From positions 868,001 to 932,000 of the forward strand of contig NZ_JAFJZZ010000001.1 of the NCBI RefSeq assembly GCF_017255415.1: a stretch of 64,000 nucleotides of DNA, read 5' to 3'. Position 1 is the stretch's first letter; the number at the start of each line of letters is the position of its first letter. The position numbers were made by a program, and so were the translations under genes. Below the pieces are notes generated by a model that ran no database searches, was not told the origin of the DNA, and saw only the letters and a list, made by a program, of their open reading frames with translations. This document shows positions 15,722-26,087 of the stretch, piece after piece. The DNA is from Clostridium aminobutyricum. GTDB lineage: Bacteria; Bacillota; Clostridia; Peptostreptococcales; Anaerovoracaceae.

Positions 15722-18271
15722 TTAAAGTTCGTCTTCAAGAACTTGATCAATAAACACCTCTACCAGTTCAGGATTAAATTGTAATCCTGCATTTGCTCTT
15801 AGTTCTTGGATAGCAACTTCTTTAGGTAATGCATTTCGATAGCTCCTTTCACTGATCATGGCGTCGTACGCATCAACAATACTAATGATACAAGATTGAA
15901 GCGGAATATCCGTTCCTTGCAGGCCTTTGGGGTATCCCTTTCCATCCCAACGTTCATGATGAGCCAGCACATATTCAGCCATTTCTGCTAAATCGTTCAC
16001 CGTACTAAGGATTCTGTATCCGATTTCCGGATGTTTTTTAATTTCTTCCCATTCTTCCTCCGTTAGCTTGTGCTTTTTATTTAAAATATTTTCCTCTATT
16101 GCAATTTTACCGATATCATGCAGCAGGCCAACCGTTTTCAATTCCTTCACCTTGTCCTCTGGCATGTGAAGCGCATTGCCCATGCTTTCACACAATTCAG
16201 AGACTCGGCGTGAATGCTGTTCCTCCCGTTTATTTTTTTCATGAAGAGTACTGATGATGGCCTGAATGGTCTTTCCTCTCATACTCGGACTATCGTATAG
16301 CTTTTTTCGATACATATAGTTTTCTGCTTTTTTAAGGATTTCATAAATAGGCTCATCCTTATTTCTTTTTGTTTCAAATCCAAAAGAAATAGAGATATTC
16401 ACCAATCCCACTTTTTCACCCATAGCAATGGATTTAATCTTCTTTATGATCAATTCCGCTTCAAAAGTGTCTGTATTCGGAGACATGATGACAAATTCAT
16501 CACCGGATAATCTGCATATAATATCCTGTTCCCTGCAACCCTTTTTCAACACGCTGGTCACTTTCCGCAGCAATTCATCTCCTATCGCATGCCCGAATGA
16601 ATCATTGACCAGCTTCAACCCATTGATGTCTGCCATTGTAATCGTAAAAGGCAAACTACTTTCCGTATCCAACCGCACAATTTCCTCTTCAAAAAACCTT
16701 CTGTTATATAATCCGGTCAATTGGTCATGGATGCTTAAATATTTAAGGTTGTCTTCCAATTGTTTTCGCTCGCTAATATCTCTGCATAAACAATGTGCTA
16801 CTTCTTTTCCGTCATAGGAAACGTTCGTCATCATCACTTCAACCGGAAAGTGTTCGCCGTCATTTCTTCGGTGCCACCATTCAAATTTATATTTTCCGTA
16901 AATATGAGACTTACGATAAATCTCCTCAACAAGTTCTTTCGATAAGGCTCCGTTTGGCTGTTTTTCAGGTGAAAATTCGGTCGGTGATTTACTGATCAGC
17001 TCCTCTTTCGTACGATACCCCAATAATTTTATTGCCGCAGAGTTGCAGTCAATCACTTTATCCTCTCTTACCATAAGGATAGCATCCGAAGAATTTTCAA
17101 ATATATTTTTGAAATTATTCTCACTGATTCTAGTCGCCTTTTCAGCTTGTCTCCTTAGCGTAATATCATTTACGATAATCGCCAGCTGTGATTCTTTTGG
17201 ACGATAGGCGATGATTTCATAATATACGTCTATCTTCGGTTGATAACGTTCATAATAAGTAGGTTCTCCGGTACTAATAGTATGTTCCAATTTCTCTATA
17301 TTTTCACTTTCCATGAACGGAAATATTTCACCAAAGGTTTTTCCCAGTATGTCTTCCGTCTTTAATCCGGTTAGCCTTTCATGACTGTCATTTGTCTCCA
17401 CAAGCAGATACTCTTTTACCTTCTCGCATAGGGGTCCTTCATAGAGGGCTAAGCCTAGTTGCAGCTGTTTAATCAACGTCTTGTACTTCGCTTCGCTTAT
17501 CTTCAGTTCAATTTGGCTTTTTCTTTCATTTGTAACGTTCCTTGACATGACCAATATTTCTGTTTGATTATAAGCCATCATTCTAAGCTCAAAGTATTGT
17601 TCTTCCTCAGACAGAAGCAAGTTACATTCAACTATTTCCATATTTCCATTTTGAAAAACCGATTCTATTTTTTCATAAGCGCTTTTTGAAATGTGACGTG
17701 GTATGATATCACTGATTTTTTTACCGATAAAACTTTTTCTTGGCATAAGTAAAAGCGTTTCATCACTTGCTATGCAGTCTACAAAAGTACCTTCTCGATC
17801 AATCAAAAATAGCAAATCCGGCATCGCTTGAATAATTGCTCTGTTTTTTGCTTCACTTTCAATTAATTTTATTTCATTTTCAGTAATTTGTTCATATTGT
17901 ACCCTCAGTTCTTCTTCCGCAGCAGCCAATTGTTCTAAGGAAGCCTGAAGTTCCTCGTTCGCCTGATATAATTCTTCATTACTTCTTTTCAATTCATTTT
18001 CAGCAGTTTCTACCTTTTTTAAAAGATTTCGAATTAAACAATAAAGAATCGTTGAAGTGACAATAACGTAAAACCAACCCTTATATGTATTCATTATCAG
18101 CATTAAATGCTTATTGGCAGTCATATTGTCTACTAATCGGTCAGAAAAATAAATCCATAAAAATCCGATAACAAGATTGATACCAGCGATTTTAATGCTT
18201 TCATATTTTAAAACTTTTATTTTAGAGCCACTCATCATTGTCTGTACATATTTTTCGGTTAATTTAGACAT
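15722..18271 (-). CDS. Membrane PAS-GGDEF-HD-GYP cyclic-di-GMP signalling protein
   Basis: 849 residues from the ATG after GGAGGT (an upstream extension lacks one). Order: two membrane helices (~30-50 and ~65-85), a coiled coil (~90-150), three PAS domains to about residue 520 (the last with a PAC-like HFPVEVMMTNVSYDG), a GGDEF domain with the accepted variant SGDEF, and a C-terminal HD-GYP domain with HDIGKI, HPEIGYRIL, HHERWDGKGYPKGL. HD-GYP domains hydrolyse cyclic-di-GMP, GGDEF domains make it; both look intact, so the net output cannot be predicted. No direct partner gene adjacent. Confidence 0.93.
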   Translation of the reverse strand: MSKLTEKYVQTMMSGSKIKVLKYESIKIAGINLVIGFLWIYFSDRLVDNMTANKHLMLIMNTYKGWFYVIVTSTILYCLIRNLLKKVETAENELKRSNEELYQANEELQASLEQLAAAEEELRVQYEQITENEIKLIESEAKNRAIIQAMPDLLFLIDREGTFVDCIASDETLLLMPRKSFIGKKISDIIPRHISKSAYEKIESVFQNGNMEIVECNLLLSEEEQYFELRMMAYNQTEILVMSRNVTNERKSQIELKISEAKYKTLIKQLQLGLALYEGPLCEKVKEYLLVETNDSHERLTGLKTEDILGKTFGEIFPFMESENIEKLEHTISTGEPTYYERYQPKIDVYYEIIAYRPKESQLAIIVNDITLRRQAEKATRISENNFKNIFENSSDAILMVREDKVIDCNSAAIKLLGYRTKEELISKSPTEFSPEKQPNGALSKELVEEIYRKSHIYGKYKFEWWHRRNDGEHFPVEVMMTNVSYDGKEVAHCLCRDISERKQLEDNLKYLSIHDQLTGLYNRRFFEEEIVRLDTESSLPFTITMADINGLKLVNDSFGHAIGDELLRKVTSVLKKGCREQDIICRLSGDEFVIMSPNTDTFEAELIIKKIKSIAMGEKVGLVNISISFGFETKRNKDEPIYEILKKAENYMYRKKLYDSPSMRGKTIQAIISTLHEKNKREEQHSRRVSELCESMGNALHMPEDKVKELKTVGLLHDIGKIAIEENILNKKHKLTEEEWEEIKKHPEIGYRILSTVNDLAEMAEYVLAHHERWDGKGYPKGLQGTDIPLQSCIISIVDAYDAMISERSYRNALPKEVAIQELRANAGLQFNPELVEVFIDQVLEDEL

Positions 18272-18634
18272 AAAATACCTCCGCTCTACGCATACCACCT
18301 CTTTTTTCCAATATATTCAATAAAAGAAAGCCTGTCAACAATAACTTATTATAAAAAAATCTTCTGTATTTTAATTCATATACCCACTTTTTCTATTTAA
18401 AAATATCACTATTTCATTGCATTTTTTATTTTTTTCGCCATATCTTATAACCGAAAAGGATAGGATAAAAAACCTCAATACAGTCATTCCTTGATTTTGC
18501 TGAGGTCTTATCTTTCCGTACCGTTTTTCCATATATTGCATATCCATAAATTAGTTAATCTATGATATACTGGCATCATCAAAATCGATCAAGAACGGTA
18601 TTTCTTACAGGTTAAGAGAAAGGCTAATTGGACT
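18272..18634. other. Gene-free divergent region
   Basis: Between the PAS-GGDEF-HD-GYP gene (minus) and the GH18 gene (plus). The only structured element is a hairpin, ACCTCA (18471-18476) with TGAGGT (about 18501-18506), loop ~24, followed on the minus strand by TTTTTTATCC. As no minus-strand gene lies immediately upstream of it, it would terminate a short transcript or the leader. The remainder is AT-rich with no recognised site. Confidence 0.35.
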
Positions 18635-19834
18635 ATGATAAACAAAGGTTTTATCCCTTCAACAAGTTTTACTTTATTCCTCGTCATTTTATTCTACCTA
18701 GGCTGTTCTGCAGATCATTTTGCATTTGCTGCTAAACCGGATAAAACGGTGTCCTCTGCACCGTCCGCAACCCAGCTCCCTACGAAAAAAGTAGTCGGCT
18801 ACTATACGGCATGGTCCGGTTATAATGGCTATACGGCAGATAAAATTGATGCTGCCAAACTGACTCACATCCACTATGCTTTTGCGAACATTGGTTCGGA
18901 TTTAAAAATCACCTTAGGGGATCCGGATATTGACCTACATAATTTCAAACAGCTGAACGCGCTAAAGCAAAGAAATCCTCATTTAAAAACACTGATTTCC
19001 GTAGGCGGCTGGACTTGGTCAGGAAGATTTTCCGATGTCGCATTAACAGACCAATCTCGTACAGCCTTTGCTGACAGTAGTGTTGACTTCATTGTTCAAT
19101 ACGGTTTTGACGGAGTGGATATCGATTGGGAATACCCGGTCAGCGGAGGATTAAACTCCAATGTAAAACGTGCTGAAGACAAACAAAACTTTACGCTTTT
19201 ACTTCAAAAAATACGTGAAAAATTAGATGCACGCGGAGCCATCGATCAAAAACATTACTTGCTTACCATCGCAGGAGGAGCAGGCAGCGGGTATACCGGA
19301 AACACGGAACTTTCTAAGCTCCAGCAATACATAGACTACGCATCAATCATGACCTATGATCTGCACGGTACATGGGATTCCTATACCGATTTTAACGCTC
19401 CGCTATACAATAACATGGATTCCTCCCCTCAATATAAAACAAGCGTGGATTCCAGCGTTAACGCATGGTTAGATGCGTCCTTCCCTGCGGAAAAACTGGT
19501 GATGGGTATTCCTTTTTACGGATATATCTATTCTTCGGTTCATGACACAAATAACGGGCTTTATCAACCATTCTCCGGTGCAAATTCACTCAGTTATCAC
19601 ACCATCGTAAACGATTACTTAGATTCACCCGATTATACCCAATGTTATCATGCACAATCCATGGTCCCCTGGCTCTTCAACGGTTCTGTTTTTATAAGCT
19701 ATGATAATGCACAGTCCATCGGTTTAAAAACAGACTATATTCAATCGAAAGGATTAGGCGGCGCAATGATTTGGGAACTCAGCCAAGACTGTAATCAAGA
19801 GCTTTTAAATGCTCTCTATGATCGCTTGAAATAG
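18635..19834 (+). CDS. Secreted glycoside hydrolase family 18 (chitinase-like)
   Basis: 399 residues. N-terminal signal peptide, with likely signal-peptidase cleavage after AFA or A near residue 33 (a LGC motif at residues 22-24 is a weaker lipobox). The GH18 barrel spans about residues 50-395. The signature DGVDIDWEYP has the catalytic acid Glu166 with Asp159, Asp162 and Asp164 in the DxxDxDxE pattern. SVGGWTWSGRF, IMTYDLHGTWD and GAMIWELSQD are further family motifs. It hydrolyses beta-1,4 N-acetylglucosamine polymers, chitin or peptidoglycan-derived glycans. No chitin-binding domain, so a cell-wall or spore-cortex role cannot be excluded. Confidence 0.92.
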   Translation: MINKGFIPSTSFTLFLVILFYLGCSADHFAFAAKPDKTVSSAPSATQLPTKKVVGYYTAWSGYNGYTADKIDAAKLTHIHYAFANIGSDLKITLGDPDIDLHNFKQLNALKQRNPHLKTLISVGGWTWSGRFSDVALTDQSRTAFADSSVDFIVQYGFDGVDIDWEYPVSGGLNSNVKRAEDKQNFTLLLQKIREKLDARGAIDQKHYLLTIAGGAGSGYTGNTELSKLQQYIDYASIMTYDLHGTWDSYTDFNAPLYNNMDSSPQYKTSVDSSVNAWLDASFPAEKLVMGIPFYGYIYSSVHDTNNGLYQPFSGANSLSYHTIVNDYLDSPDYTQCYHAQSMVPWLFNGSVFISYDNAQSIGLKTDYIQSKGLGGAMIWELSQDCNQELLNALYDRLK

Positions 19835-19938
19835 GAAATAGCTCTTCGAATAATCTTACTACCCTTCAGTTAAGTTTATATTGAGGCCTTTATGGTATTG
19901 CTTACTAGCATAAGTACTATTTCCTAACTCATAAAAAT

Positions 19939-19972
19939 AGTCCTTACGTATTGAACGTAAGGACTACTGTTT
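19939..19972. terminator. Bidirectional terminator between GH18 and kinase genes
   Basis: Perfect 11-base arms AGTCCTTACGT (19939-19949) and ACGTAAGGACT (19955-19965), ATTGA loop. T-rich tails on both sides (TGTTTTATT on plus, ATTTTTATG on minus), between two converging genes. Confidence 0.85.
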
Positions 19973-19987
19973 TATTATTCCATTCAC

Positions 19988-21376
19988 TTATGACGGAAGC
20001 GTAACGATAAATTGACTTCCCTTTCCGACTTGACTTTTCACTTCAATATGACCGCCATGTGCGTCAATAATCGCTTTCACAACCGATAGACCGATGCCTG
20101 AACCGCCTGAACTGCGGTCACGTGATTTGTCCGTTCGGTACAGATGTTCAAAGATATTTGGCAAATCTTCCTCTTCTATTCCTACACCGGTATCTGATAC
20201 GATAAATTCCGTCTTATTTGCAAAGGTATTCGCAATAATCTGTATTTTACCGCCATTATCCGTATATTTAATGGCATTGGACAGCAGGTTTATGATTACT
20301 TGAATCATTTTATCCCGATCTGCATAAATCTCACATGGATTTGTACTTACTTCTATTCGAATCTGCTGACCTGTTAATTCCTGCTGAAAATTTGAGACTA
20401 CTTGATGAATCGCCTCTAATAAATCAAATTGTGTCTTTTCCAGCTTTACACTGTCGTTTTCAATCTGAACGATTTTGTCAATGTCCGAAATCATCTTGGT
20501 GAGCCTTAAAATCTCTACCCTGCAACTTTCCAATCGTTCCGGTGTAACATCCAATACCCCGTCAATCATCGCCTCTAAATTGGATTGCAGGGCGGCAAGC
20601 GGTGTTCTAATTTCGTGTGCATAATCTCTGGCCATCCGTTTTTGCAAATTCTGCTGTCGTTGCAACGTATTCGCCAATCGATTCACACTTTGAATTAATT
20701 GATTGGTTTCCTTCGTCTTTGAAACCAAATCTAACCGTTCCGTATAATTCCCCTCTTCAATCTGCCTTGTTTGATCAATTACTTTTTTTATCGGCTTGGA
20801 TATCCGATTCGCCATATAAAATCCCAACAAGGCTGCAATAATCAGAGACAATGCGCCTACGCCAATCAATACCTGATTTAAAACTCCTATAAACTCGATG
20901 TCCTCATCATTATAGAAATAGGGTCCGTAATAGCCTAACGTAACGGTTGCCACCTTGCTGCCGTTTTTTGTCACATCATAATCTTTCTCCACATATTGTC
21001 CGTTAAAATGAGGATAGACCTTAACCATATTGGAACGCATACTGTCCAACATGTTATCACACACCTGACTGTCAAGCGTACTCATACAAAAAAGTTGATT
21101 GTTCTTCCAATCATCAACCATCAAAATCAGCCCCTGAGATAAAGCCGTATTCCCGATGTTTTCCAGCATATCCATATTGGGAAATTCACCATTCTCGCCG
21201 AATTGCTCTGACACCAGGTGAACGATATTTTGATTTTTCTTTTCCTGATTATGAATCACATAGCATTGAAACTTCTTTTCCAACAAGTGATTGGAGACTA
21301 CCAAAAGAGACCCTACTAAAAATAAGGAAAGCAGCACATAGGAAATGGTTAATTTAACTTTTAAGCTGACATTCAT
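19988..21376 (-). CDS. Sensor histidine kinase, probable copper-stress sensor
   Basis: 462 residues from MNVSLKVKL (RBS AGAGG); a start 42 bases upstream overlaps the response regulator. Two membrane helices (~8-29 and ~166-190) flank an extracytoplasmic loop; HAMP, HisKA (DYAHEIRTPL) and HATPase (NLLSNAIKYTDNGG, DTGVGIEEED, GGSGIGLSVVK) follow. The loop holds a Cys/Met series: C97, M98, C106, M109, M113 and M117. This fits metal binding, and the gene ends a run whose other members export copper. Autophosphorylation at the His of HEIRTP and transfer to the adjacent regulator are standard for the family; the copper ligand is inference. Confidence 0.88.
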   Translation of the reverse strand: MNVSLKVKLTISYVLLSLFLVGSLLVVSNHLLEKKFQCYVIHNQEKKNQNIVHLVSEQFGENGEFPNMDMLENIGNTALSQGLILMVDDWKNNQLFCMSTLDSQVCDNMLDSMRSNMVKVYPHFNGQYVEKDYDVTKNGSKVATVTLGYYGPYFYNDEDIEFIGVLNQVLIGVGALSLIIAALLGFYMANRISKPIKKVIDQTRQIEEGNYTERLDLVSKTKETNQLIQSVNRLANTLQRQQNLQKRMARDYAHEIRTPLAALQSNLEAMIDGVLDVTPERLESCRVEILRLTKMISDIDKIVQIENDSVKLEKTQFDLLEAIHQVVSNFQQELTGQQIRIEVSTNPCEIYADRDKMIQVIINLLSNAIKYTDNGGKIQIIANTFANKTEFIVSDTGVGIEEEDLPNIFEHLYRTDKSRDRSSGGSGIGLSVVKAIIDAHGGHIEVKSQVGKGSQFIVTLPS

Positions 21377-21401
21377 CGTGAACCTCTTTCTATTGGACCG
21401 A

Positions 21402-22106
21402 TTACAGGTTTTCCCCAAATTTATATCCGATTCCGCGAATCGTCAAAATATATTTCGGTTCTGTGGTATCATCCTCAATTTTACTTCTTAAATTTTTGAC
21501 GTGAGAGTCAATGGTGCGTTCGAAACCATCGTAATCTGATCCTAAAGCAATTTCAATCAGTTCTTCTCTGGTAAATGTTTTCTTCGGATATTTCAGCAGG
21601 GCACATAGCAATTTAAATTCGATTTTGGTCAGACTGACCTCTTTACCCGCTTTTTTTACGGTATAAGCATTTAAGTCGATTTCCAAGTCGTTATTGTTCC
21701 AACTCATGACATGAAACAGCGGAGAGACACCTTCATCTGCCCGCCGGAGTAAACTATTGATACGAGCCATTAATTCTCTCGGACTAAACGGCTTTGTCAC
21801 ATAATCATCCGCTCCGATATTCAATCCCGTTATCTTCTCCTCTTCACTGACCTTAGCTGTCAGCATGATAATCGGTACTCTGGAATTTTTTCGGATATGC
21901 CTGCACACGTCCTCTCCTGACACTTTCGGCAGCATCAAATCCAGAACCACCAGATCCGGGCTGACATTTTGAAATAAGGTCAGCGCTTTTTCTCCATCAT
22001 ACGCCACAAAGGACTCATACCCGCTCTTCTCCAGATAAGCGGCTACCGCTTCCACTATTTTAGGTTCATCATCCACAACCAATATTTTTTTCTTTCCTTC
22101 GCTCAT
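21402..22106 (-). CDS. OmpR/PhoB-family response regulator
   Basis: 234 residues. Receiver domain (residues 1-120) with acidic pair D12/D13, phosphorylation site D56 (VVLDLMLP), T at TAK (~84) and K in TKPF. C-terminal winged helix (~135-230) with the SLTKIEFKLLCALLKYPKKTFTREELI and TIDSHVKNLRSKIEDD recognition segment. Pairs with the kinase immediately downstream (25-base gap). Likely activates its own operon in response to copper, inferred from location. Confidence 0.93.
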   Translation of the reverse strand: MSEGKKKILVVDDEPKIVEAVAAYLEKSGYESFVAYDGEKALTLFQNVSPDLVVLDLMLPKVSGEDVCRHIRKNSRVPIIMLTAKVSEEEKITGLNIGADDYVTKPFSPRELMARINSLLRRADEGVSPLFHVMSWNNNDLEIDLNAYTVKKAGKEVSLTKIEFKLLCALLKYPKKTFTREELIEIALGSDYDGFERTIDSHVKNLRSKIEDDTTEPKYILTIRGIGYKFGENL

Positions 22107-22158
22107 GCCATCCTCTCCTCTATAAACAATATAACATAAAATGATCTTTATTTATAGG

Positions 22159-23580
22159 TTATGGGCTACAACAGCTACCGGCATTATTTGTTATACCGGC
22201 GGAATCTTCTGCAACCTTATTTGCGTCAATATTCCGGATATCATCAACCACCGTAATACTGCTTCGAATCATCCCCATCCAGCAGCTATATCCAAAGGTA
22301 CCGGTTTTCGTCGGCGTAAAAGTAATCACGTTTTCACCCACCTCTAACTGTTTCTGAATATTATACTCCGGAATCGTCATCGTACGATTACAGCCATTTA
22401 AATCCTCTGCCTCTGCATAGATGGTCCACTTTACCGGGACTCCTTCTTGTACTGCGATCGGCGAGTATCTTCCCCCGTCTAACGAGGTCGTTATTTCCTG
22501 CTCTTCACCGACAATCGTGCTTACATTTACACCGGCATTATTTGTGCTGGCAGCAAAAGAAGGAAACGTCACTCCGGTGAATGCCATCCCTCGGCTTAAC
22601 ATGGCAAATCCCAATGCAATAACGAGAATGGCACTGCATTTCATCAGATTCTTTGTAAATTTAGAGCTCAGCATGGAACCCAGTGCTCCGAAAACGAAGA
22701 GCAGCGGAACCGTTCCTAAACTAAATAGAAACATGGACGTGGCTCCAGCTATAAAGCTGCCTGTGCCCAGTGCATATAACTGCATGGCTTGAAGAGGTCC
22801 GCAAGGCATCAAACCGTTTAGCAATCCCACCACGAACGGCCCTTTATTCGTCTTTGCGCTATATATTTTGTTTGCAAAGACTTTAGGCATATGTGGATTT
22901 AATTTTCTCAGTGCAGGAAATATGTTGAGCATGTTCAGTCCCATAATGACCATAAAAGTACCGGCCACGATGGTAATAAACGCACTGCCCATATTGGACA
23001 GGGTGAAAACAGAACCCAGTGCACCCACAAGTCCACCTATGATGGTGTACGACACGACCCTTCCTGTATTGTATAATAAACTCGGTAATACTTTTGCAAA
23101 ATTACTGTTATCGGCTTGATCAAATTGATGGGATACACATACAGAAAGGTTAATACCGCCGCACATAGCCACGCAATGAATCGAAGATAACAGACCTACA
23201 ACGAAGAGGATACCATACCCCATATTTTGGCTAACTTCGGGTATAAAATTAAATCCTATTGTATTCTTTATAATCAGATAAATACCAAAGATAATGATCC
23301 CCATCACAATCAGCTGGTTATCGGAACCCGCTTCGGTGTTACGGGATACTTGATTGGCTGACCGCTTCACATCATAACCCAGCTTCTCAATGATTTTAAT
23401 GATATTTTCCAGTTGAATTTTCTGCGGATTATAGATCACAATAACCGTTTCCCTTGCGTAACTTGCTTCAACCCCCTGAATACCTTCCATTTTTATTAAT
23501 TTATTTTCAATTTTACTTTCACAAGCCGTGCAAGTCAATCCATCTACTTTCAATATTCTCTTTATCAAATTTTTACTCAT
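22159..23580 (-). CDS. HMA-TauE/SafE-cupredoxin-like fusion membrane protein
   Basis: 473 residues in three parts. Residues 5-72: heavy-metal-associated domain with CTAC motif (GLTCTACESK). Residues ~85-330: six to seven membrane helices of the TauE/SafE (UreH/DsbD_2-like) family with conserved CGGINLSV and MPCGPLQAMQ motifs. Residues ~360-450: an extracytoplasmic cupredoxin-like domain with a plausible Cu site around CNRTM and SCWMGM. The tail ends with GSCCSP. Such fusions occur with copper-exporting ATPases and are thought to help move copper or protect the envelope; the transported species is not established. It lies 17 bases downstream of copA. Confidence 0.85.
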   Translation of the reverse strand: MSKNLIKRILKVDGLTCTACESKIENKLIKMEGIQGVEASYARETVIVIYNPQKIQLENIIKIIEKLGYDVKRSANQVSRNTEAGSDNQLIVMGIIIFGIYLIIKNTIGFNFIPEVSQNMGYGILFVVGLLSSIHCVAMCGGINLSVCVSHQFDQADNSNFAKVLPSLLYNTGRVVSYTIIGGLVGALGSVFTLSNMGSAFITIVAGTFMVIMGLNMLNIFPALRKLNPHMPKVFANKIYSAKTNKGPFVVGLLNGLMPCGPLQAMQLYALGTGSFIAGATSMFLFSLGTVPLLFVFGALGSMLSSKFTKNLMKCSAILVIALGFAMLSRGMAFTGVTFPSFAASTNNAGVNVSTIVGEEQEITTSLDGGRYSPIAVQEGVPVKWTIYAEAEDLNGCNRTMTIPEYNIQKQLEVGENVITFTPTKTGTFGYSCWMGMIRSSITVVDDIRNIDANKVAEDSAGITNNAGSCCSP

Positions 23581-23597
23581 TGCTATAAGTCCCCTTT

Positions 23598-25838
23598 TTA
23601 TTGATAGGGTTTAAAACCTTTCAATCGAAGTGCATTTGTCAGGACGGATACGGAACTCAATGACATAGCCGCCGCTGCAAAGATCGGATTTAATGTCGGT
23701 CCTCCGAATACATACAAAAGTCCTGCGGCCACCGGAATCCCAAGTACATTGTAACCGAATGCCCAAAATAAGTTTTGTTTAATATTTCTAATTGTACTTT
23801 TGCTTAGCTGAATGGCGGTCGGGACGTCCATTAAATCACTTTTCATGAGCACTATATCTGCTGATTCCATGGCTACGTCTGTTCCTGAACCGATTGCTAT
23901 CCCGATATCCGCTTGTGCTAATGCCGGCGCATCGTTGATGCCGTCCCCTACCATGGATACAATTTTGCCTTCTTCCTGCAATTTTTTTACTTCATTTGAT
24001 TTATCCTGCGGCAGCACTTCCGCTAATACCCGATCAATCCCTACCTGTTTGGCAATGGTCTCTGCCGTTCTTCTGTTATCCCCTGTAATCATGGCTACTT
24101 CAATGCCCATCTCATGAAGCTTTTGAATAGCCTTGGCACTGCTTTCCTTTACCACATCAGCAACTGCAATTATTCCTGCAAACTCATTATCTACGGCAAT
24201 ATACATAGGCGTTTTCCCCTCTGATGCCAGTCGGTCGGATTCCTCCCCTGATTGGCTTAAGGAAATCCCTCTATCCAACATCAACTTATCATTCCCTAAA
24301 AGCACTTTCATTCCATCCAAAAAAACTTCAATGCCATATCCCGGTATCGCTTCAAAGCGGTCTAGGGTAAGAAAGTCAAGATTTTCTTTTTCTGCACCGC
24401 GGACGATTGCCTCACCCAACGGGTGCTCCGATCCTTTTTCTGCGGATGCAGCAATTTGCAGCAATCTTTGCTTTCTTATTTCACCTGCCGTTACTATATC
24501 TGTTACTTCCGGCTTTCCTTCTGTTATCGTTCCTGTTTTATCAAACACAATCGTATTGATTTTATGAGTAGCCTCAAGCGCTTCTCCGCCTTTGATTAAG
24601 ATTCCATACTCTGCCCCTTTTCCTGTCGCAACCATGATAGCGGTAGGGGTAGCGAGGCCGAGAGCACACGGACAAGCGATAACCAAAACGGAAATAAATA
24701 TCGTTAAAGCAAATACGGGCGTTTGCCCGCTGATCAGCCAGGCGACGGATGTAACGGCCGCGATGGCAAATACAATAGGAACAAAATATCCCGAAACAAT
24801 GTCAGCCATTTTTGCAATAGGAGCTTTCGAACCTTGTGCCTCTTCTACCAATTTTATAATTTGTGCTAACGCCGTATCGCTTCCGACTTTTGTCGCTTTA
24901 AATTGAATAGAGCCGTTGATATTCAAGCTGGCGGCAAAAACCGGATCCCCTCCTTTTTTCTCTATCGGTATGCTCTCACCGGTCAGCATGGATTCATCGA
25001 TGGAGGTGTGACCTTGTATGACAATTCCGTCTACAGGAATTTTTTCACCGGGTTTGACCAGGATAATATCATCTGCTTGAACTTCCTCTATAGGAAGAAC
25101 GACTTCTTTTCCATCCTGTATTACCAGCGCCGTTTTGGGAGCGAGCCCCATCAGCTTTTTGATAGCTTCCGAGGTTTTCCCTTTCGAAACCGCTTCAAGA
25201 GATTTGCCTAACAATATTAACGTGATAATGACTCCTGCCGTTTCGAAATATAAGTCTTCCATATACGCCATGTCACCGATCGAAATCCGATAGGTCGAAT
25301 ACAAGCTATATGAAACCGCTGCCGTTGTACCCATCGCAATTAAAGAATCCATATTAGGGCTTCTGCTTAAGATAGCCTTAAAGCCAACGGAATAGAACTT
25401 ATTTCCGGCAATTAATATAGGCAGTAATAATACAATCTGTGTGATGGCAAAATTGAACGTATAATGCATCGGTTCTAAAAACGCAGGCATCGGAAATCCT
25501 AACATGGCACCCATGGCTAAATAAAGCAGCGGGATACAACACGCTGCTGAAATAACAAACTTTGTCCATAACGTTTTTATTTCCTTTTCTTTCCGAACTT
25601 TATCCTCATCGACGGCCGCTATTTTTTTGGGTTCAAAGGCTTCATACCCTGCCTTTGTGATAGCATTTTTAATATCTGCTAAGGTAACCTTTTGTGGATC
25701 ATAATGAGCAACGAGCTTTTCCGATGCAAAATTTACAGAAGCCACAGAAACTCCGTCCAATTTGGAAACAACTTTTTCGATTCGATTCGCACAGGCTGCA
25801 CACGTCATACCCACAATTTGAAGATTTTCTTTCTGCAT
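23598..25838 (-). CDS. copA: Copper-translocating P1B-type ATPase
   Basis: 746 residues from MQKENLQ (AAGGAG eight bases upstream). One N-terminal HMA domain with [10 protein letters not shown]. Membrane-helix pairs surround the actuator (TGES), the CPC metal site ([13 protein letters not shown]), the phosphorylation site [19 protein letters not shown] (nucleotide-binding His), [26 protein letters not shown] hinge, and terminal NLFWAFGYN...[12 protein letters not shown] with the late metal-site residues. Exports Cu(I). Copper rather than silver or cadmium follows from CPC plus copZ next door. Confidence 0.96.
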   Translation of the reverse strand: MQKENLQIVGMTCAACANRIEKVVSKLDGVSVASVNFASEKLVAHYDPQKVTLADIKNAITKAGYEAFEPKKIAAVDEDKVRKEKEIKTLWTKFVISAACCIPLLYLAMGAMLGFPMPAFLEPMHYTFNFAITQIVLLLPILIAGNKFYSVGFKAILSRSPNMDSLIAMGTTAAVSYSLYSTYRISIGDMAYMEDLYFETAGVIITLILLGKSLEAVSKGKTSEAIKKLMGLAPKTALVIQDGKEVVLPIEEVQADDIILVKPGEKIPVDGIVIQGHTSIDESMLTGESIPIEKKGGDPVFAASLNINGSIQFKATKVGSDTALAQIIKLVEEAQGSKAPIAKMADIVSGYFVPIVFAIAAVTSVAWLISGQTPVFALTIFISVLVIACPCALGLATPTAIMVATGKGAEYGILIKGGEALEATHKINTIVFDKTGTITEGKPEVTDIVTAGEIRKQRLLQIAASAEKGSEHPLGEAIVRGAEKENLDFLTLDRFEAIPGYGIEVFLDGMKVLLGNDKLMLDRGISLSQSGEESDRLASEGKTPMYIAVDNEFAGIIAVADVVKESSAKAIQKLHEMGIEVAMITGDNRRTAETIAKQVGIDRVLAEVLPQDKSNEVKKLQEEGKIVSMVGDGINDAPALAQADIGIAIGSGTDVAMESADIVLMKSDLMDVPTAIQLSKSTIRNIKQNLFWAFGYNVLGIPVAAGLLYVFGGPTLNPIFAAAAMSLSSVSVLTNALRLKGFKPYQ

Positions 25839-25874
25839 ATTGCTCTCTCCTTCTTTAGACATTTTATCAGTGTT

Positions 25875-26087
25875 TTACACGACATCATAACCCGCATCTT
25901 CAATAGCCGCTGTTAAACTTTTCTCTGTTACTACATCTTCATCATATTGAACAATGACCATTTTTTCATTTAAAAGGACTTCGGTGCCGGATACCCCTTC
26001 CAACTCATTCAGTGCATTTTTGACTGCTTTTTCACAATGACTGCAAGACATTCCATTTACATTTAATTTTGTTGTTACGATTGACAT
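25875..26087 (-). CDS. copZ: Copper chaperone (HMA domain)
   Basis: 70 residues from the ATG after AAGGAGAG; a frame extending to 26135 has no ribosome site. A single HMA fold, MSCSHCEKAVKNAL giving the CxxC metal site, followed by the beta-alpha-beta-beta-alpha-beta pattern. Delivers Cu(I) to CopA, encoded 36 bases downstream. First gene of the five-gene copper run; no CsoR or CopY gene or clear operator was seen in the window. Confidence 0.92.
   Translation of the reverse strand: MSIVTTKLNVNGMSCSHCEKAVKNALNELEGVSGTEVLLNEKMVIVQYDEDVVTEKSLTAAIEDAGYDVV

Noticed and set aside
18272-18634. Cyclic-di-GMP (GEMM) riboswitch upstream of the chitinase
   Set aside because: Looked for because of the signalling genes; the conserved core was not found.
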